From positions 1 to 13,909 of the forward strand of contig RFFU01000047.1 of assembly GCA_003697085.1 (NCBI GenBank): a stretch of 13,909 nt of DNA, in the 5' to 3' direction. A model generated the notes under the pieces. It was not told the origin of the DNA and ran no database searches. It saw only the letters and a list, made by a program, of their open reading frames with translations. Position numbers and translations under genes: made by a program. Origin of the DNA: Candidatus Hydrogenedentota bacterium (GTDB lineage: Bacteria; UBA8481; J006). This document shows, in pieces, positions 6,288-13,909 of the stretch (position 1 is the first letter of the stretch; the number at the start of each line of letters is the position of its first letter).

Positions 6288-8222
6288 TTAATAATAGATC
6301 TTCATTCGGTGGGTAAGCACGCGCGCCAACTGGGGTGGCGCCGTTGCAACATCCTCGACGGCATAGTGATATCGGTAACGGAAGGGAAACAACCCCTCGG
6401 GCGTGACGCGGATCAGACGCACATCGAAGATGATCGGCTTTCGCGCGTCAAGCGACGGGTCGCGCCAGATTCGGCCGTCCACGATCCAGTCCGTTCCGAT
6501 CGTCGAACGCAACGGAAACCAACTGTCGGGAATCCTGTCGAAATCGTCACGAGCCGTAATCTGGTCAAGCATGCGGACCTTCTCCGCGGGAGTATAATTC
6601 ATCATCCGATCCACCACACCGTGCGTGATCAGAAGACGGCTCGTCATAGTGGCCAGGACCGCCTGAACGGAATCCGAGGGGTCGTAAACGAAACCTGCAA
6701 GGTGAAAACTGATCTTCTTCCAGAGCCGATATTTCTCCGGCGAGCGAAATTCGAGAGGAACCTGACTTTCCTCGAAGAATCGTTTCTCGATCGCATCCCA
6801 ATAAACCGTTTCCTCGGGGGTCAGATATTGCGGATCGATCTCCTTGAGTTCCCACCACAGCGTCAGCACGTCGGCGGGGCGTTTCAGGAGGTCATAGACG
6901 ATCATCTGATGATAGAGGCCGGATTTGATTGCGGGGGTATCCTCGAGAATCCTCGCGCGGCGCAACCCTTCTTGGGCGTCCTCCAGCGCCGCGTCGTAAT
7001 CACGAAGCGTTATATCGAGCGAGGCGAGACGATAGAAATCATTAGGGACGGCGCGGCTGAAACGCCGGCGGATCCAGGTCAGCAGTCGATCCCGCGCATC
7101 GCGGGTGCGCCCCGCTTTTTCAAGCATATCGATCAACATCCGCTCAACCTTCTCGCTCTCCTCGACTCCGGGATAGAGCGTCACGTACTTTTCGGCCGCC
7201 TCGAAGGCTTCACTGAATCGATCGCGATCCAAAAGATCCTTGACCCACCATTCGAGAGCCGGAGCGTGAATTTCCGGAACCCGCTCACAGTCCAGAACAA
7301 TCCGCCGGTAGTAATCCCGTGCCGTCTCAGTCTCTCCGCGGGAAAGGTAATAGGCCGCCAAACGTCCCGCCGCGGAACAGACATCGGTATCTTCGGCCAG
7401 GGTGTAAAGACTCCGATAGACTTTCGCCGCCTCGTCGAAACGCTGCAACCCTTCCAGACAGTGCGCCTTTCCTTCCAACGCCTCTCGTTCCCTCCCCTCC
7501 GATCCCCCCTCCGAAAGGAACCGTTCGTAGGCCTCGAGTCCCTTCTCGTAAAGCAAATTCGCCTCGTAGAGTTGAGCCAAGCGGAAGAGCACGTCCGGTC
7601 GATCCGGATGGGAAGGAAAACGCTTCAGGAAATCCTCGTAAACTCCCACCGCCTCCTTCCATCGTCTTGATTTGAGCAACGCCTCGGCCCGTCCCAGCAG
7701 CGCCGCCGCGGCGTAAGGTGCGTTTCCGTATCGTTTCAGATAATCCTTGTACGATTCCGCCGCCTCCGCGTATCGCAACATCGCGGCTTGAGCACGGGCG
7801 CGAAGAAATCTCGCCTCCGGAATGATCGCGGCGTTCGGATAATAGAGGATCAGATCGTCGAGTTCCTCTTCCGCCTCAACATACCGCCGCTGCGCAAAGT
7901 ACCCCAGAGCCGCGACGTAACGGGCCGTCGGGATAAGTTTACTCCCGGGAAAGCGCTGCAGAAGAACATCAACGGCCTGCGTTGACCGGGCGTAATCCCC
8001 CATCTTGTAGGTACTCCACGCCAGTCCCAAATACGCGTCGGGAAGCGCCGAGGATTTCGGGTTTTCCCGAATGAAACGCGTATATTCTTCCGCCGCAAGC
8101 CGGTAATTCCCGTCCGCGTACGCTTCCTCGGCAACGGAGGTGTTGATTTCGCGGCAGGCACCGGTCAGAAACAGGCTCAATAATATCGATAACAAAACTC
8201 CGCGACGCCCCCACTTCCTCAT
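6288..8222 (-). CDS. tetratricopeptide (TPR) repeat lipoprotein
   Basis: A 644-residue protein. The N-terminus MRKWGRRG-VLLSILLSLFLTGAC is a lipoprotein signal: positive charges, a hydrophobic stretch and a lipobox-like LTGA before Cys23, though Thr at -3 is not ideal. The mature part is built of TPR helix pairs from about residue 30 to 440, such as EEAYADGNYRLAAEEYTRFI and ARSTQAVDVLLQRFPGS, with the BamD/YbgF-like pattern of repeats ending in FP or YP. The last 200 residues are less repetitive and end in a beta-like segment (PIIFDVRLIRV, FRYRYHYAV); I do not recognise this part. It is probably anchored in the periplasm or outer membrane as a protein-interaction scaffold. The frame extends to 8336, but the ATG at 8222 was chosen because the lipoprotein signal begins there. 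No good ribosome binding site is visible, so coupling to the preceding gene, 22 bases away, is likely. Confidence 0.82.
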   Translation of the reverse strand: MRKWGRRGVLLSILLSLFLTGACREINTSVAEEAYADGNYRLAAEEYTRFIRENPKSSALPDAYLGLAWSTYKMGDYARSTQAVDVLLQRFPGSKLIPTARYVAALGYFAQRRYVEAEEELDDLILYYPNAAIIPEARFLRARAQAAMLRYAEAAESYKDYLKRYGNAPYAAAALLGRAEALLKSRRWKEAVGVYEDFLKRFPSHPDRPDVLFRLAQLYEANLLYEKGLEAYERFLSEGGSEGREREALEGKAHCLEGLQRFDEAAKVYRSLYTLAEDTDVCSAAGRLAAYYLSRGETETARDYYRRIVLDCERVPEIHAPALEWWVKDLLDRDRFSEAFEAAEKYVTLYPGVEESEKVERMLIDMLEKAGRTRDARDRLLTWIRRRFSRAVPNDFYRLASLDITLRDYDAALEDAQEGLRRARILEDTPAIKSGLYHQMIVYDLLKRPADVLTLWWELKEIDPQYLTPEETVYWDAIEKRFFEESQVPLEFRSPEKYRLWKKISFHLAGFVYDPSDSVQAVLATMTSRLLITHGVVDRMMNYTPAEKVRMLDQITARDDFDRIPDSWFPLRSTIGTDWIVDGRIWRDPSLDARKPIIFDVRLIRVTPEGLFPFRYRYHYAVEDVATAPPQLARVLTHRMKIYY

Positions 8223-8244
8223 CGCCACGAGTCGAAACCGGAAA

Positions 8245-8733
8245 TCACAGATCCGCTCCCGGATCGGAGGAATGAAGGAGCCGATAATTCTCGAGCTCCG
8301 CCAGTCTTCGATTCGTCTCCCGAAGTCGGAGAGCAAGATGGCAGGCGATCTGACTGATGATCTTCAACGCCGAAAATGGTGCCTGCTGCATAAATTCCTG
8401 GAACTTCTCTACGCTGATCTTCAAGAGGACCGAATCGCGCGTGGCAACGATCCGAGCACTTCGCGGTCGACCGTCGAGGAGCGATAATTCACCAAAGAAA
8501 TCCTTCTCGAGAAATCCCGCCAGAGTCTGTGTGTGCTTCGCATCGATCTGTTTGACGGCCTTCACCGCTCCGATGGCGACGACGTAAACCCCGTCGCCCG
8601 GATCCCCTTCGTCGAAGACCGTGTCCCCCGTGCGGAAAACCTTCTTCTCGATAAAAGGACGCAAATAGGAGACTTCTTCCGGTTCAAGCGTTGAGAAGAT
8701 CGGGACCTGCGGAAGAAGTTCATTGATATTCAT
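8245..8733 (-). CDS. stand-alone cyclic nucleotide-binding (CNB) domain protein
   Basis: A 162-residue protein with one CAP/CRP-type CNB domain: PQVPIFSTLEPEEVSYL, EKKVFRTGDTVFDEGDPGDGVYVV, and the phosphate-binding cassette FGELSLLDGRPRSA (80-93) with Gly81, Glu82 and Arg91. These are the residues that hold the ribose and cyclic phosphate, so binding of cAMP or cGMP is expected. There is no helix-turn-helix, kinase or channel domain; after the CNB helices only a charged, coiled-coil-like tail (about 126-162) remains. It is therefore not a CRP transcription factor but a small effector or adaptor. It lies directly after the cyclase (154-base gap) and just before the TPR lipoprotein, which suggests it senses that cyclase's product. 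A purine-rich GGGAGA/GGTGAAG segment precedes the ATG at 8733. Confidence 0.88.
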   Translation of the reverse strand: MNINELLPQVPIFSTLEPEEVSYLRPFIEKKVFRTGDTVFDEGDPGDGVYVVAIGAVKAVKQIDAKHTQTLAGFLEKDFFGELSLLDGRPRSARIVATRDSVLLKISVEKFQEFMQQAPFSALKIISQIACHLALRLRETNRRLAELENYRLLHSSDPGADL

Positions 8734-8887
8734 TCTTCACCGTCTCCCTTCTCGGTCTCCCCGGACCTGATTCCCGCCTCCGCCCTCTTCCCCCGCCTGG
8801 CATTCCGCCCCTTTTCGACACGTCCCCTTTCCTTTCGTTTTTCCACAAATCCCGGGAACGAGGAAGCCCCATGCCTCTCGCCTTCCC

Positions 8888-11212
8888 TTATTTCGAGATC
8901 TGTTCGACAACGCCGTCCCACCCCTCGGGAAGACCCGTCTTCCGGAGCCGGAGAGCATAGTCGCGGTAAAAACGGGCCGGGCCGTCATCGGGCCAAATCC
9001 GGAGCACCTCCTCGAATCTCTCCACCGCCTCCTCGATCCGCCCTCTTCGAAACTCCTCCAGGGCTTCGCCGAACGTCGCAAAGGCCTTCCTCTGTTCTTC
9101 CGGGATTCTAGCACGCTCCCCGCACAATTCAAAAACTTCAAGCGGAAGATGCCGGCCCACGAGGCGAATACGGCCCAGGAAACGGAAGAAGAATCGCCCG
9201 CTTTCCCTTTCTTCCACCGCATCCCGCGTCTTCCGCGAGACGAGAATGACCGTTCCGAACATCTTGTTCAAGGGTTCCAAGCGCGCTCCCGTGTTCACTT
9301 CGTTCCCGATCACCGTGTAATCGACGATCTTGTCCGATCCCATATCCCCAACGACCATATCCCCTGTGTTGATCCCTATGCGCACGCTGAGCATGGGTTT
9401 CTTCTGCGCCTCCCATTCCCGGTTAAGGCGTCCGAGTTCCTCGATCATCATCAAAGCGGTTCGGCAGGCACGGACGGCATGGTCTTCCTGATGCCGGGGA
9501 GCGTTCCACTCGGCGACAACGGCATCGCCGATGAATTTGTCCAGGATACCATCGGTAGCCAAAACGCAATCGACCATACGCGTCAAATACTCGTTGAGAA
9601 GAGCGCTGATCTCCTCCGGAGGAATATCCTCGGAAAGCGAGGTGAACCCGGTGATGTCGGAGAAGAGGACGGTGATCTCACGACGTTGGGCTTCGAGGCG
9701 CAAGGCCTCGGGGTACTTCAATACCTCCTCCAAGACGGCGCTGGAGAGGTAACGGCCGAAGAGATTGCGGACACGGTGTTTCTCCCGCATCTCGCGAACC
9801 ACGCGCCCCACCATTCCCGCCCCGAAGGAGAAGAACCAGGCCGCCTCGGGAGCCGCGACGGGGAAAACGAGATCGCGGGTGAAGAGAAACCACGCCAAAA
9901 CCGAATAAAGCGCGCCGAGAATGACGATTACGGCGGTTCCCCACCACGGAGAGAACCGGAAAGCCAGCAGCGCGGCAACCAGCCCCGCCCCGACCACGAG
10001 AACCGCGGGATAAGGATCGGGAAGAGCCCGAAGGAATCGGCGCGCCAGGATGCTATCAATCACATTCGCATGAATCTCCACACCGGGCGTGATCGCGGAA
10101 AACGGCGTCGCCCGCAAATCCATCAACCCGGCCGCGGTCGATCCGATGAGAACGACCTTGTCCCGAAAAACATCCTCTGGAAGAGGTCCCTTTCGCGAAG
10201 CCGCCTCTTCCTGCATCTGTAAGAGGACAACATCGAAGGGAATGTATTTATAGAAGGACTTGAAATTCCGAAGATACCCTGCGCCTCCCCTCTTCGCCCC
10301 CACCATCCGCCCACCTTGATAATGAATCAACATTCCTCCTTTCCGATCAACCGGAATCGCCCGGTCCCCGAGGAGAACTCTTCCTGGTTCCGCTCGAATC
10401 TTTTCGGGGGTGATGCCGAGGGCGGCGGCGGCGGCCAGGACGGAAAGCGATGGGTACCCGTAGGGTTCATCGCCCAAGCGCAGAAGCGGAAACGCCCGCC
10501 GACAGGGTCCGTCCGGATCCGGTGTATAATTGGTGTGCCCGACGGCCCACGCGGCATCGCTCAATTCTTCGAAGGGAAGCGTTACGTTGTGGAAACGGGG
10601 GGGAGCAAATCCCTCCGGAAGAAGGATCCGCTCGGGTTTCAGAATCTTACGGTAGTGATTCATCTCGGCCGGTTCCGCCTGCAGAGCCGGATTGCGCCGA
10701 AACTCCGCTTCGGTAACGTAAAAGATACAAGAGTGTATCACGGGGGAGGCATCCGCCGTGGCGGAGACCAAAATACGATCTCCTCGGGTTGGGTCAATAC
10801 GGTCGAGAAACTCTTCCACCGGCTCACGCCCTGTCCGAGGGATCTTTGTGATGCGACGACGCAACTCCCTCAACTCCTCCTCTCCCAGATTGGCACGACG
10901 AACTCGTTCCGAAAAGATCACGTCAAACGCGGTGACGCGAGCCCCCTTTCGCGCCAAATACCGAGCGAGCATACCGTGAACCTCCCGCGGCCAAGGCCAT
11001 CTTCCAAAGGTCGGCTCCAGACTCTTGATCGATTCCTCGTCGATATCGACGATGACAATCGAAGTGGTCTTTTCCGTCGGCGCCGCCGCGAAACGATATC
11101 GGGCATCCAATGTGCGGCGTTCCCATTCCGCCACCATCCCGCCTGGATCCCACAGAATGAGCAACACAACGAGAAAAGCCGGGCCAAGGATCGTAAGCCT
11201 CCTTTTCTTCAG
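8888..11212 (-). CDS. CHASE2-domain class III adenylate/guanylate cyclase
   Basis: A 774-residue membrane sensor-cyclase. The order is: TM1 (about 6-21), a large CHASE2 domain outside the membrane (about 35-390; SIVIVDIDEESIKSLE, GRWPWPREVHG, VVLIGSTAAGLMDLRATP, PGVEIHANVIDSIL), three TM helices (about 401-420, 424-445, 448-468), the class III catalytic domain (about 505-690), and a C-terminal TPR-like helix pair (about 706-750). Active-site residues are present: metal-binding Asp519 (FSDITGF) and Asp563 (IGDAVVAEW), substrate-selecting Lys559 (DKFIGD) with Thr633 (DYTVIG), and Asn640/Arg644 (VNTGAR). Lys plus Thr suggests ATP and cAMP. No ATG/GTG/TTG lies before TM1 near the trpA stop. The best start is CTG at 11212, overlapping the trpA stop as CTGA, with AAGGGGG seven bases upstream. 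The next usable codons (GTG 11167, TTG 11164) would cut TM1. The frame stays open far upstream inside trpA/trpB, but that part is a shadow. Confidence 0.9.
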   Translation of the reverse strand: MKKRRLTILGPAFLVVLLILWDPGGMVAEWERRTLDARYRFAAAPTEKTTSIVIVDIDEESIKSLEPTFGRWPWPREVHGMLARYLARKGARVTAFDVIFSERVRRANLGEEELRELRRRITKIPRTGREPVEEFLDRIDPTRGDRILVSATADASPVIHSCIFYVTEAEFRRNPALQAEPAEMNHYRKILKPERILLPEGFAPPRFHNVTLPFEELSDAAWAVGHTNYTPDPDGPCRRAFPLLRLGDEPYGYPSLSVLAAAAALGITPEKIRAEPGRVLLGDRAIPVDRKGGMLIHYQGGRMVGAKRGGAGYLRNFKSFYKYIPFDVVLLQMQEEAASRKGPLPEDVFRDKVVLIGSTAAGLMDLRATPFSAITPGVEIHANVIDSILARRFLRALPDPYPAVLVVGAGLVAALLAFRFSPWWGTAVIVILGALYSVLAWFLFTRDLVFPVAAPEAAWFFSFGAGMVGRVVREMREKHRVRNLFGRYLSSAVLEEVLKYPEALRLEAQRREITVLFSDITGFTSLSEDIPPEEISALLNEYLTRMVDCVLATDGILDKFIGDAVVAEWNAPRHQEDHAVRACRTALMMIEELGRLNREWEAQKKPMLSVRIGINTGDMVVGDMGSDKIVDYTVIGNEVNTGARLEPLNKMFGTVILVSRKTRDAVEERESGRFFFRFLGRIRLVGRHLPLEVFELCGERARIPEEQRKAFATFGEALEEFRRGRIEEAVERFEEVLRIWPDDGPARFYRDYALRLRKTGLPEGWDGVVEQISK

Positions 11213-12018
11213 GAGCCCACCCCCTTGAGTGTTCGAAGGAAGGCCGCCAGGGATTCCTTCGATTCCGCCGCACGCCGGATCAGAGCGGATCCGACGATAA
11301 CCCCGTCGGCGTGCCGCGCCAATTCGCGAAAGTGCTCCGGCCGCGATACGCCGAAACCGTAGGCGATCGGCAAATCCCCCCGGCCGACCTCCCCGCGCTC
11401 CTTCCGCAAGGTCTGGAGAAATTCCGCGGAATCCGCCGAAAGGTCGTCGCGCTCGCCCGTCACTCCCTCCAACCCGATGGCATAGAGGAAGCCTGTCGAA
11501 GCACGCAGAATTTTCTTCCGCCGTTCGGTCGTGGAGTTCGGCGCCACAAGAAAGACGAGCGCCCTCTCGTGACGGCTCGCCGCATCCCGAACCGCCTCCG
11601 CCTCGTCCGGGATCAGGTCCGGTATGATCACCCCCGCCACGCCTTTCGATTTGAGCGCTCCAAAAAACCGGTCGATTCCCATACGAAGAATCGGGTTGAG
11701 GTAACTCATCAAGACAACAGGTTTCTCGGGAACCCTTTCGATGATTCGTCCGGCGATCTCGAGTGTCTTGGTGAGAGTGATCCCGGCGCGCAACGCCGCT
11801 TCGCTGGAAGCCTGAATCGTTTTTCCATCCGCCACGGGATCCGAGAAAGGAACGCCGAGTTCCAGGAGATCGAGTCCCGCGTCGAAAGCCGTCTCCACGA
11901 GATCGAGAAATTCCCTCGGGTCCGGATATCCGGCCGTGAGATAGCCGATCAACGCCGCTTTGGCCGGCGTCCCCTCCGCTCGAAGAAAGGCTCGACGAAT
12001 CGCCTCGATCCCCGACAT
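11209..12018 (-). CDS. trpA: tryptophan synthase alpha subunit
   Basis: A 269-residue TIM-barrel enzyme that splits indole-3-glycerol phosphate into indole and glyceraldehyde 3-phosphate and passes the indole through a tunnel to TrpB. The catalytic residues are visible: Glu53 in LLELGVPFSDP and Asp64 in VADGKTIQ. YLTAGYPD, VVLMSYLNPIL, GVIIPDLIPDEA, FLVAPNST, and the phosphate site GFGVSRPEH with DGVIVGSALI follow in order. The length is normal. The ATG at 12018 lies two bases after the trpB stop, with GGAGAGGA just upstream inside trpB, so the two are co-translated. Its own stop overlaps the proposed CTG start of the cyclase. Confidence 0.97.
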   Translation of the reverse strand: MSGIEAIRRAFLRAEGTPAKAALIGYLTAGYPDPREFLDLVETAFDAGLDLLELGVPFSDPVADGKTIQASSEAALRAGITLTKTLEIAGRIIERVPEKPVVLMSYLNPILRMGIDRFFGALKSKGVAGVIIPDLIPDEAEAVRDAASRHERALVFLVAPNSTTERRKKILRASTGFLYAIGLEGVTGERDDLSADSAEFLQTLRKERGEVGRGDLPIAYGFGVSRPEHFRELARHADGVIVGSALIRRAAESKESLAAFLRTLKGVGS

Positions 12019-12020
12019 AT

Positions 12021-13250
12021 TCAGCCGTCCTCTCCGGAAATCGACGCCCGCCCCGTTCCGACGATCCCTCGAACCGTCTCGACATCCTTGTCTCCGCGGC
12101 CGGAGAGATTGACAAGAATCGTCTTTCCGGTATTGCGATATTCCTTGAGGAGATAGGCGACGGCATGCGCCGACTCGAGCGCGGGGAGAATTCCTTCCCA
12201 ACGACAGAGTGTCTCGAACGCGGCAAGGACTTCGTGATCCGAAGCCGCAACGTAACGGACCCGTCCGGTATCGTGCAACGCGGCGTGCTCGGGACCGATC
12301 GCCGGATAATCGAGCCCGGCGGAGATCGAATGGGTCGGAAGGACGTTGCCGTCCGCGTCCTGCAAAAGAACCGTTTTCGTTCCATGAAGCACTCCGACGG
12401 TCGGTACCGGTTTCCCCTCGGCGGTCGGGGAGCCGAAGTAACGAGCGGCATGTTCCCCGGGGCCTTTTCCACATCCGCCCCCCTCGACACCGACCAACTC
12501 CACGTTTCGATCCTCTAGAAACGCGGAAAACATTCCTATCGCATTGGACCCTCCGCCCACACAAGCGATCACGGTGTCGGGGAGGCGCGAAGTCGCCTCC
12601 AGGATCTGGCGGCGAGCCTCGTCTCCGATGCATCGATGAAAATTTCGAATCATGGCCGGATACGGAGCCGGGCCGAGGACCGAACCGAGAACATAATGCG
12701 TGGTTCGTAAATTCGAGACCCAGTCCCGCAATGCTTCGTTGATCGCATCCTTGAGCGTACGGCTGCCCGCGTCGACACCGATCACCCTTGCTCCGAGAAG
12801 TTCCATCCGGAAGACATTGAGTTCCTGTCGCCGCATATCCTCGGTTCCCATATAGACATCGCAGGAAAGCCCCAGTTTCGCGGCGGCGGTGGCGGTTGCA
12901 ACACCGTGTTGCCCGGCACCCGTTTCCGCGATCAACCGGGTCTTCCCCATCCTCTTCGCCAGCAGGGCCTGACCGAGGGCGTTGTTGATCTTGTGAGCAC
13001 CGGTGTGGAGCAGGTCTTCTCTCTTCAAAAAGACCTCCGCTCCGATTTCCTCCGAAAGCCTCTGGGCCGGCGTCAGCGGCGTCGGTCGCCCGGCATAGTT
13101 CCGGAGCAGCCGGCTCAGTTCCTCCAGAAAGGTCGCATCCCGCACCGCCTCTTCGTAGGCAGCGGTCAATTCCTCGACGGGACGCACCAGCGTTTCCGGA
13201 ACATAAACACCGCCGTATTCACCGAAATATCGTTCCAATGGACCGTTCAT
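12021..13250 (-). CDS. trpB: tryptophan synthase beta subunit
   Basis: A 409-residue PLP enzyme that condenses indole with serine to form tryptophan. Diagnostic segments: [16 protein letters not shown] at the start, HTGAHKINN with PLP lysine Lys87, AETGAGQHG with catalytic Glu109, VGGGSNAIG (231-239) holding the PLP phosphate, GVEGGGCG, and NLSGRGDKD near the end. This is the standard TrpB1 type of normal length. The frame runs on to 13427, but the ATG at 13250 gives the normal N-terminus; the upstream residues come from non-conserved DNA. No clear ribosome binding site stands before this ATG, which is odd for a first gene. No trpF or other trp gene precedes it within the window. Confidence 0.97.
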   Translation of the reverse strand: MNGPLERYFGEYGGVYVPETLVRPVEELTAAYEEAVRDATFLEELSRLLRNYAGRPTPLTPAQRLSEEIGAEVFLKREDLLHTGAHKINNALGQALLAKRMGKTRLIAETGAGQHGVATATAAAKLGLSCDVYMGTEDMRRQELNVFRMELLGARVIGVDAGSRTLKDAINEALRDWVSNLRTTHYVLGSVLGPAPYPAMIRNFHRCIGDEARRQILEATSRLPDTVIACVGGGSNAIGMFSAFLEDRNVELVGVEGGGCGKGPGEHAARYFGSPTAEGKPVPTVGVLHGTKTVLLQDADGNVLPTHSISAGLDYPAIGPEHAALHDTGRVRYVAASDHEVLAAFETLCRWEGILPALESAHAVAYLLKEYRNTGKTILVNLSGRGDKDVETVRGIVGTGRASISGEDG

Positions 13251-13419
13251 CGCAATCGAGAGCGACTTTATCGCGCCCGAAGACCCAATTCCAGTTCTCC
13301 GTACAGGGGTGCGTGCCGAAAAAGGGGCACCTTTTGCCGAATCGTATCGGTCCACTCCTGCGTGAAACTCTGCACAGGATCGGGGCGGCCGAAAGGGGAC
13401 CTCCTCCGAGCCCGTTTTT
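13251..13419. other. trpB upstream region
   Basis: No gene is supported. A short hairpin, GTGCC/GGCAC with loop GAAAAAGG, lies at about 13315-13332, near the trp side. I see no Trp-rich leader peptide, no T-box-like sequence and no convincing -35/-10 pair. A GATAAA box just ahead of trpB lacks a partner. How trpB is transcribed and regulated is therefore not visible here. Confidence 0.4.
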
Positions 13420-13462
13420 GCAGGCAAGATGCCTGCCTGTCGGCAGGCAGGCCTGCGCTCCC
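13420..13462 (-). repeat. nested hairpin repeat of the GAGCGCAGGC type
   Basis: Contains two overlapping palindromes. One is GCAGGC (13420-13425), loop AAGAT, GCCTGC (13431-13436). The other is a 9-bp stem GCCTGCCTG (13431-13439), loop TCGG, CAGGCAGGC (13444-13452). On the minus strand it begins GGGAGCGCAGGC. The GAGCGCAG prefix matches the hairpin head of copy C (GAGCGCAGAC at 4167-4176), with a different stem sequence. It looks like the same hairpin family with an inserted or duplicated arm. Confidence 0.7.
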
Positions 13463-13617
13463 AGGAATGCCGGTTTGGCTAAATTCGACCGTGCCCAAGA
13501 TTTGCTATGCACCCTCCGTACAGGGGAAGAAGACACCGCACGCCGCTCCGGTCAAGGAAGATTATCAAGAAGGCAACCAGGGTGCGATTTTATTTTGTAG
13601 GTAGTCACCCGGCCAGC
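13463..13617. other. gene-free stretch between repeats
   Basis: No gene, hairpin of note or promoter is seen. Short reading frames on both strands cross it, but none resembles a known protein and all run into repeat sequence. Confidence 0.35.
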
Positions 13618-13712
13618 GTAACAGGAAGGGCAAGGGAAGGGGCAAGGGCAAGCACAAGGACAAAATGGAGAAGGAGCAAGGACGAGGGCGAAGGCAGAGG
13701 GTAGGGATGGAG
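13618..13712 (+). repeat. purine-rich low-complexity tract
   Basis: A tract of GGGCAAGG/GGAGAAGG-like words, purine-rich on the plus strand. It has the same flavour as the tails of copies A1, A2, B and C but in the opposite orientation and richer in G. It is probably a diverged or inverted relative of those tails. No coding signal supports a gene here. Confidence 0.5.
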
Positions 13713-13743
13713 ATAGGCGCTGCCTCGCTTGTTTTCGTCCGTG

Positions 13744-13909
13744 CTCGTCCCCGCGAGGACGCCGGGACCTTCCATCGTGGACCAACAATTGAGGGGCGGG
13801 CGCCCTCGTCCCCCCCTACCCCGCCGAGGTAACGCCTAAAGGTCCATCCCTGGGCATCTCCAACGGCTCGTGAAGCCGTTCCAAAGCGTTTGCGACTGTC
13901 CAAACCTAC
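13744..13909 (-). repeat. hairpin-rich repeat block at window edge
   Basis: Holds a perfect 7-bp hairpin, AACGGCT (13862-13868), loop CGTGA, AGCCGTT (13874-13880). On the minus strand this reads TGGAACGGCT, echoing the TGGAACGCAG of copy A2. A 5-bp hairpin CGTCC/GGACG lies near 13746-13761, and GC-rich inverted runs lie around 13791-13807. No gene is supported; the minus-strand frame across it is repeat translation. The block may continue beyond the window. Confidence 0.45.

Noticed and set aside
6255-7670. Plus-strand frame of 471 codons opposite the TPR gene
   Set aside because: Shadow frame: the minus strand gives clear TPR repeats and a lipoprotein signal, while the plus frame has random-looking Arg/Pro-rich composition.
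9149-10222. Plus-strand frame of 357 codons opposite the cyclase
   Set aside because: Antisense shadow of the catalytic and CHASE2 domains, which are fully convincing on the minus strand.
11213-12490. Upstream extension of the cyclase frame
   Set aside because: It overlaps trpA and trpB in another frame, is rich in Arg/Gly/Ser and has no domain character; it is a high-GC open frame by chance.
13251-13285. Promoter with GATAAA directly before trpB
   Set aside because: It lacks a matching -35 box and would leave a leader of only about nine bases; too weak to call.
13268-13498. Small minus-strand frame before trpB as a trp leader peptide or gene
   Set aside because: It has no run of Trp codons, part of it is the hairpin repeat, and no ribosome binding site or attenuator pair is evident.
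13565-13903. Minus-strand frame of 112 codons at the window edge
   Set aside because: It crosses the hairpin block and the purine tract; the residues are low-complexity repeat translation.

Overview
The window looks like chromosomal DNA from a GC-rich, probably Gram-negative bacterium. I cannot name the lineage: no rRNA or lineage marker is present. A likely lipoprotein, a CHASE2-type membrane cyclase and sigma70-like promoters fit a Gram-negative cell. The purine-rich dispersed repeats that translate as Lys/Gly/Gln-rich nonsense resemble repeat families I associate with uncultivated lineages near Planctomycetes and similar candidate phyla; this is only an impression.

Almost every gene is on the minus strand, so transcription runs from high to low coordinates. 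Reading that way: a 659-nt gene-free stretch full of hairpin and purine-rich repeats (13251-13909); trpB and trpA (tryptophan synthase beta and alpha); a CHASE2 class III nucleotide cyclase; a stand-alone cyclic-nucleotide-binding protein; a TPR lipoprotein; a 313-nt spacer; a SAM methyltransferase with its own promoter and lower GC; accD (acetyl-CoA carboxylase beta); a repeat-filled spacer; and folC (folylpolyglutamate synthase). The order trpB-trpA-accD-folC is a common bacterial arrangement. Here about 6 kb of signalling and methyltransferase genes sits between trpA and accD.

The exception to the minus orientation is a type II toxin-antitoxin pair on the plus strand at 1811-2549: a UPF0175-like antitoxin and a DUF3368/PIN-like toxin. 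It lies between two direct copies of a dispersed repeat. At the low-coordinate edge is the start of a minus-strand gene for a GYF_2-like domain followed by a long coiled coil. It is cut by the window edge, has a good sigma70-type promoter, and its ATG is at 1151.

The most interesting points are two. First, a cyclase next to an intact cyclic-nucleotide-binding protein and a TPR lipoprotein forms a candidate second-messenger cassette inside a housekeeping operon. Second, a dispersed repeat family combines a small hairpin head (GAGCGCAG type) with a purine-rich tail. It fills most spacers, brackets the toxin-antitoxin pair and produces spurious N-terminal extensions on real genes.
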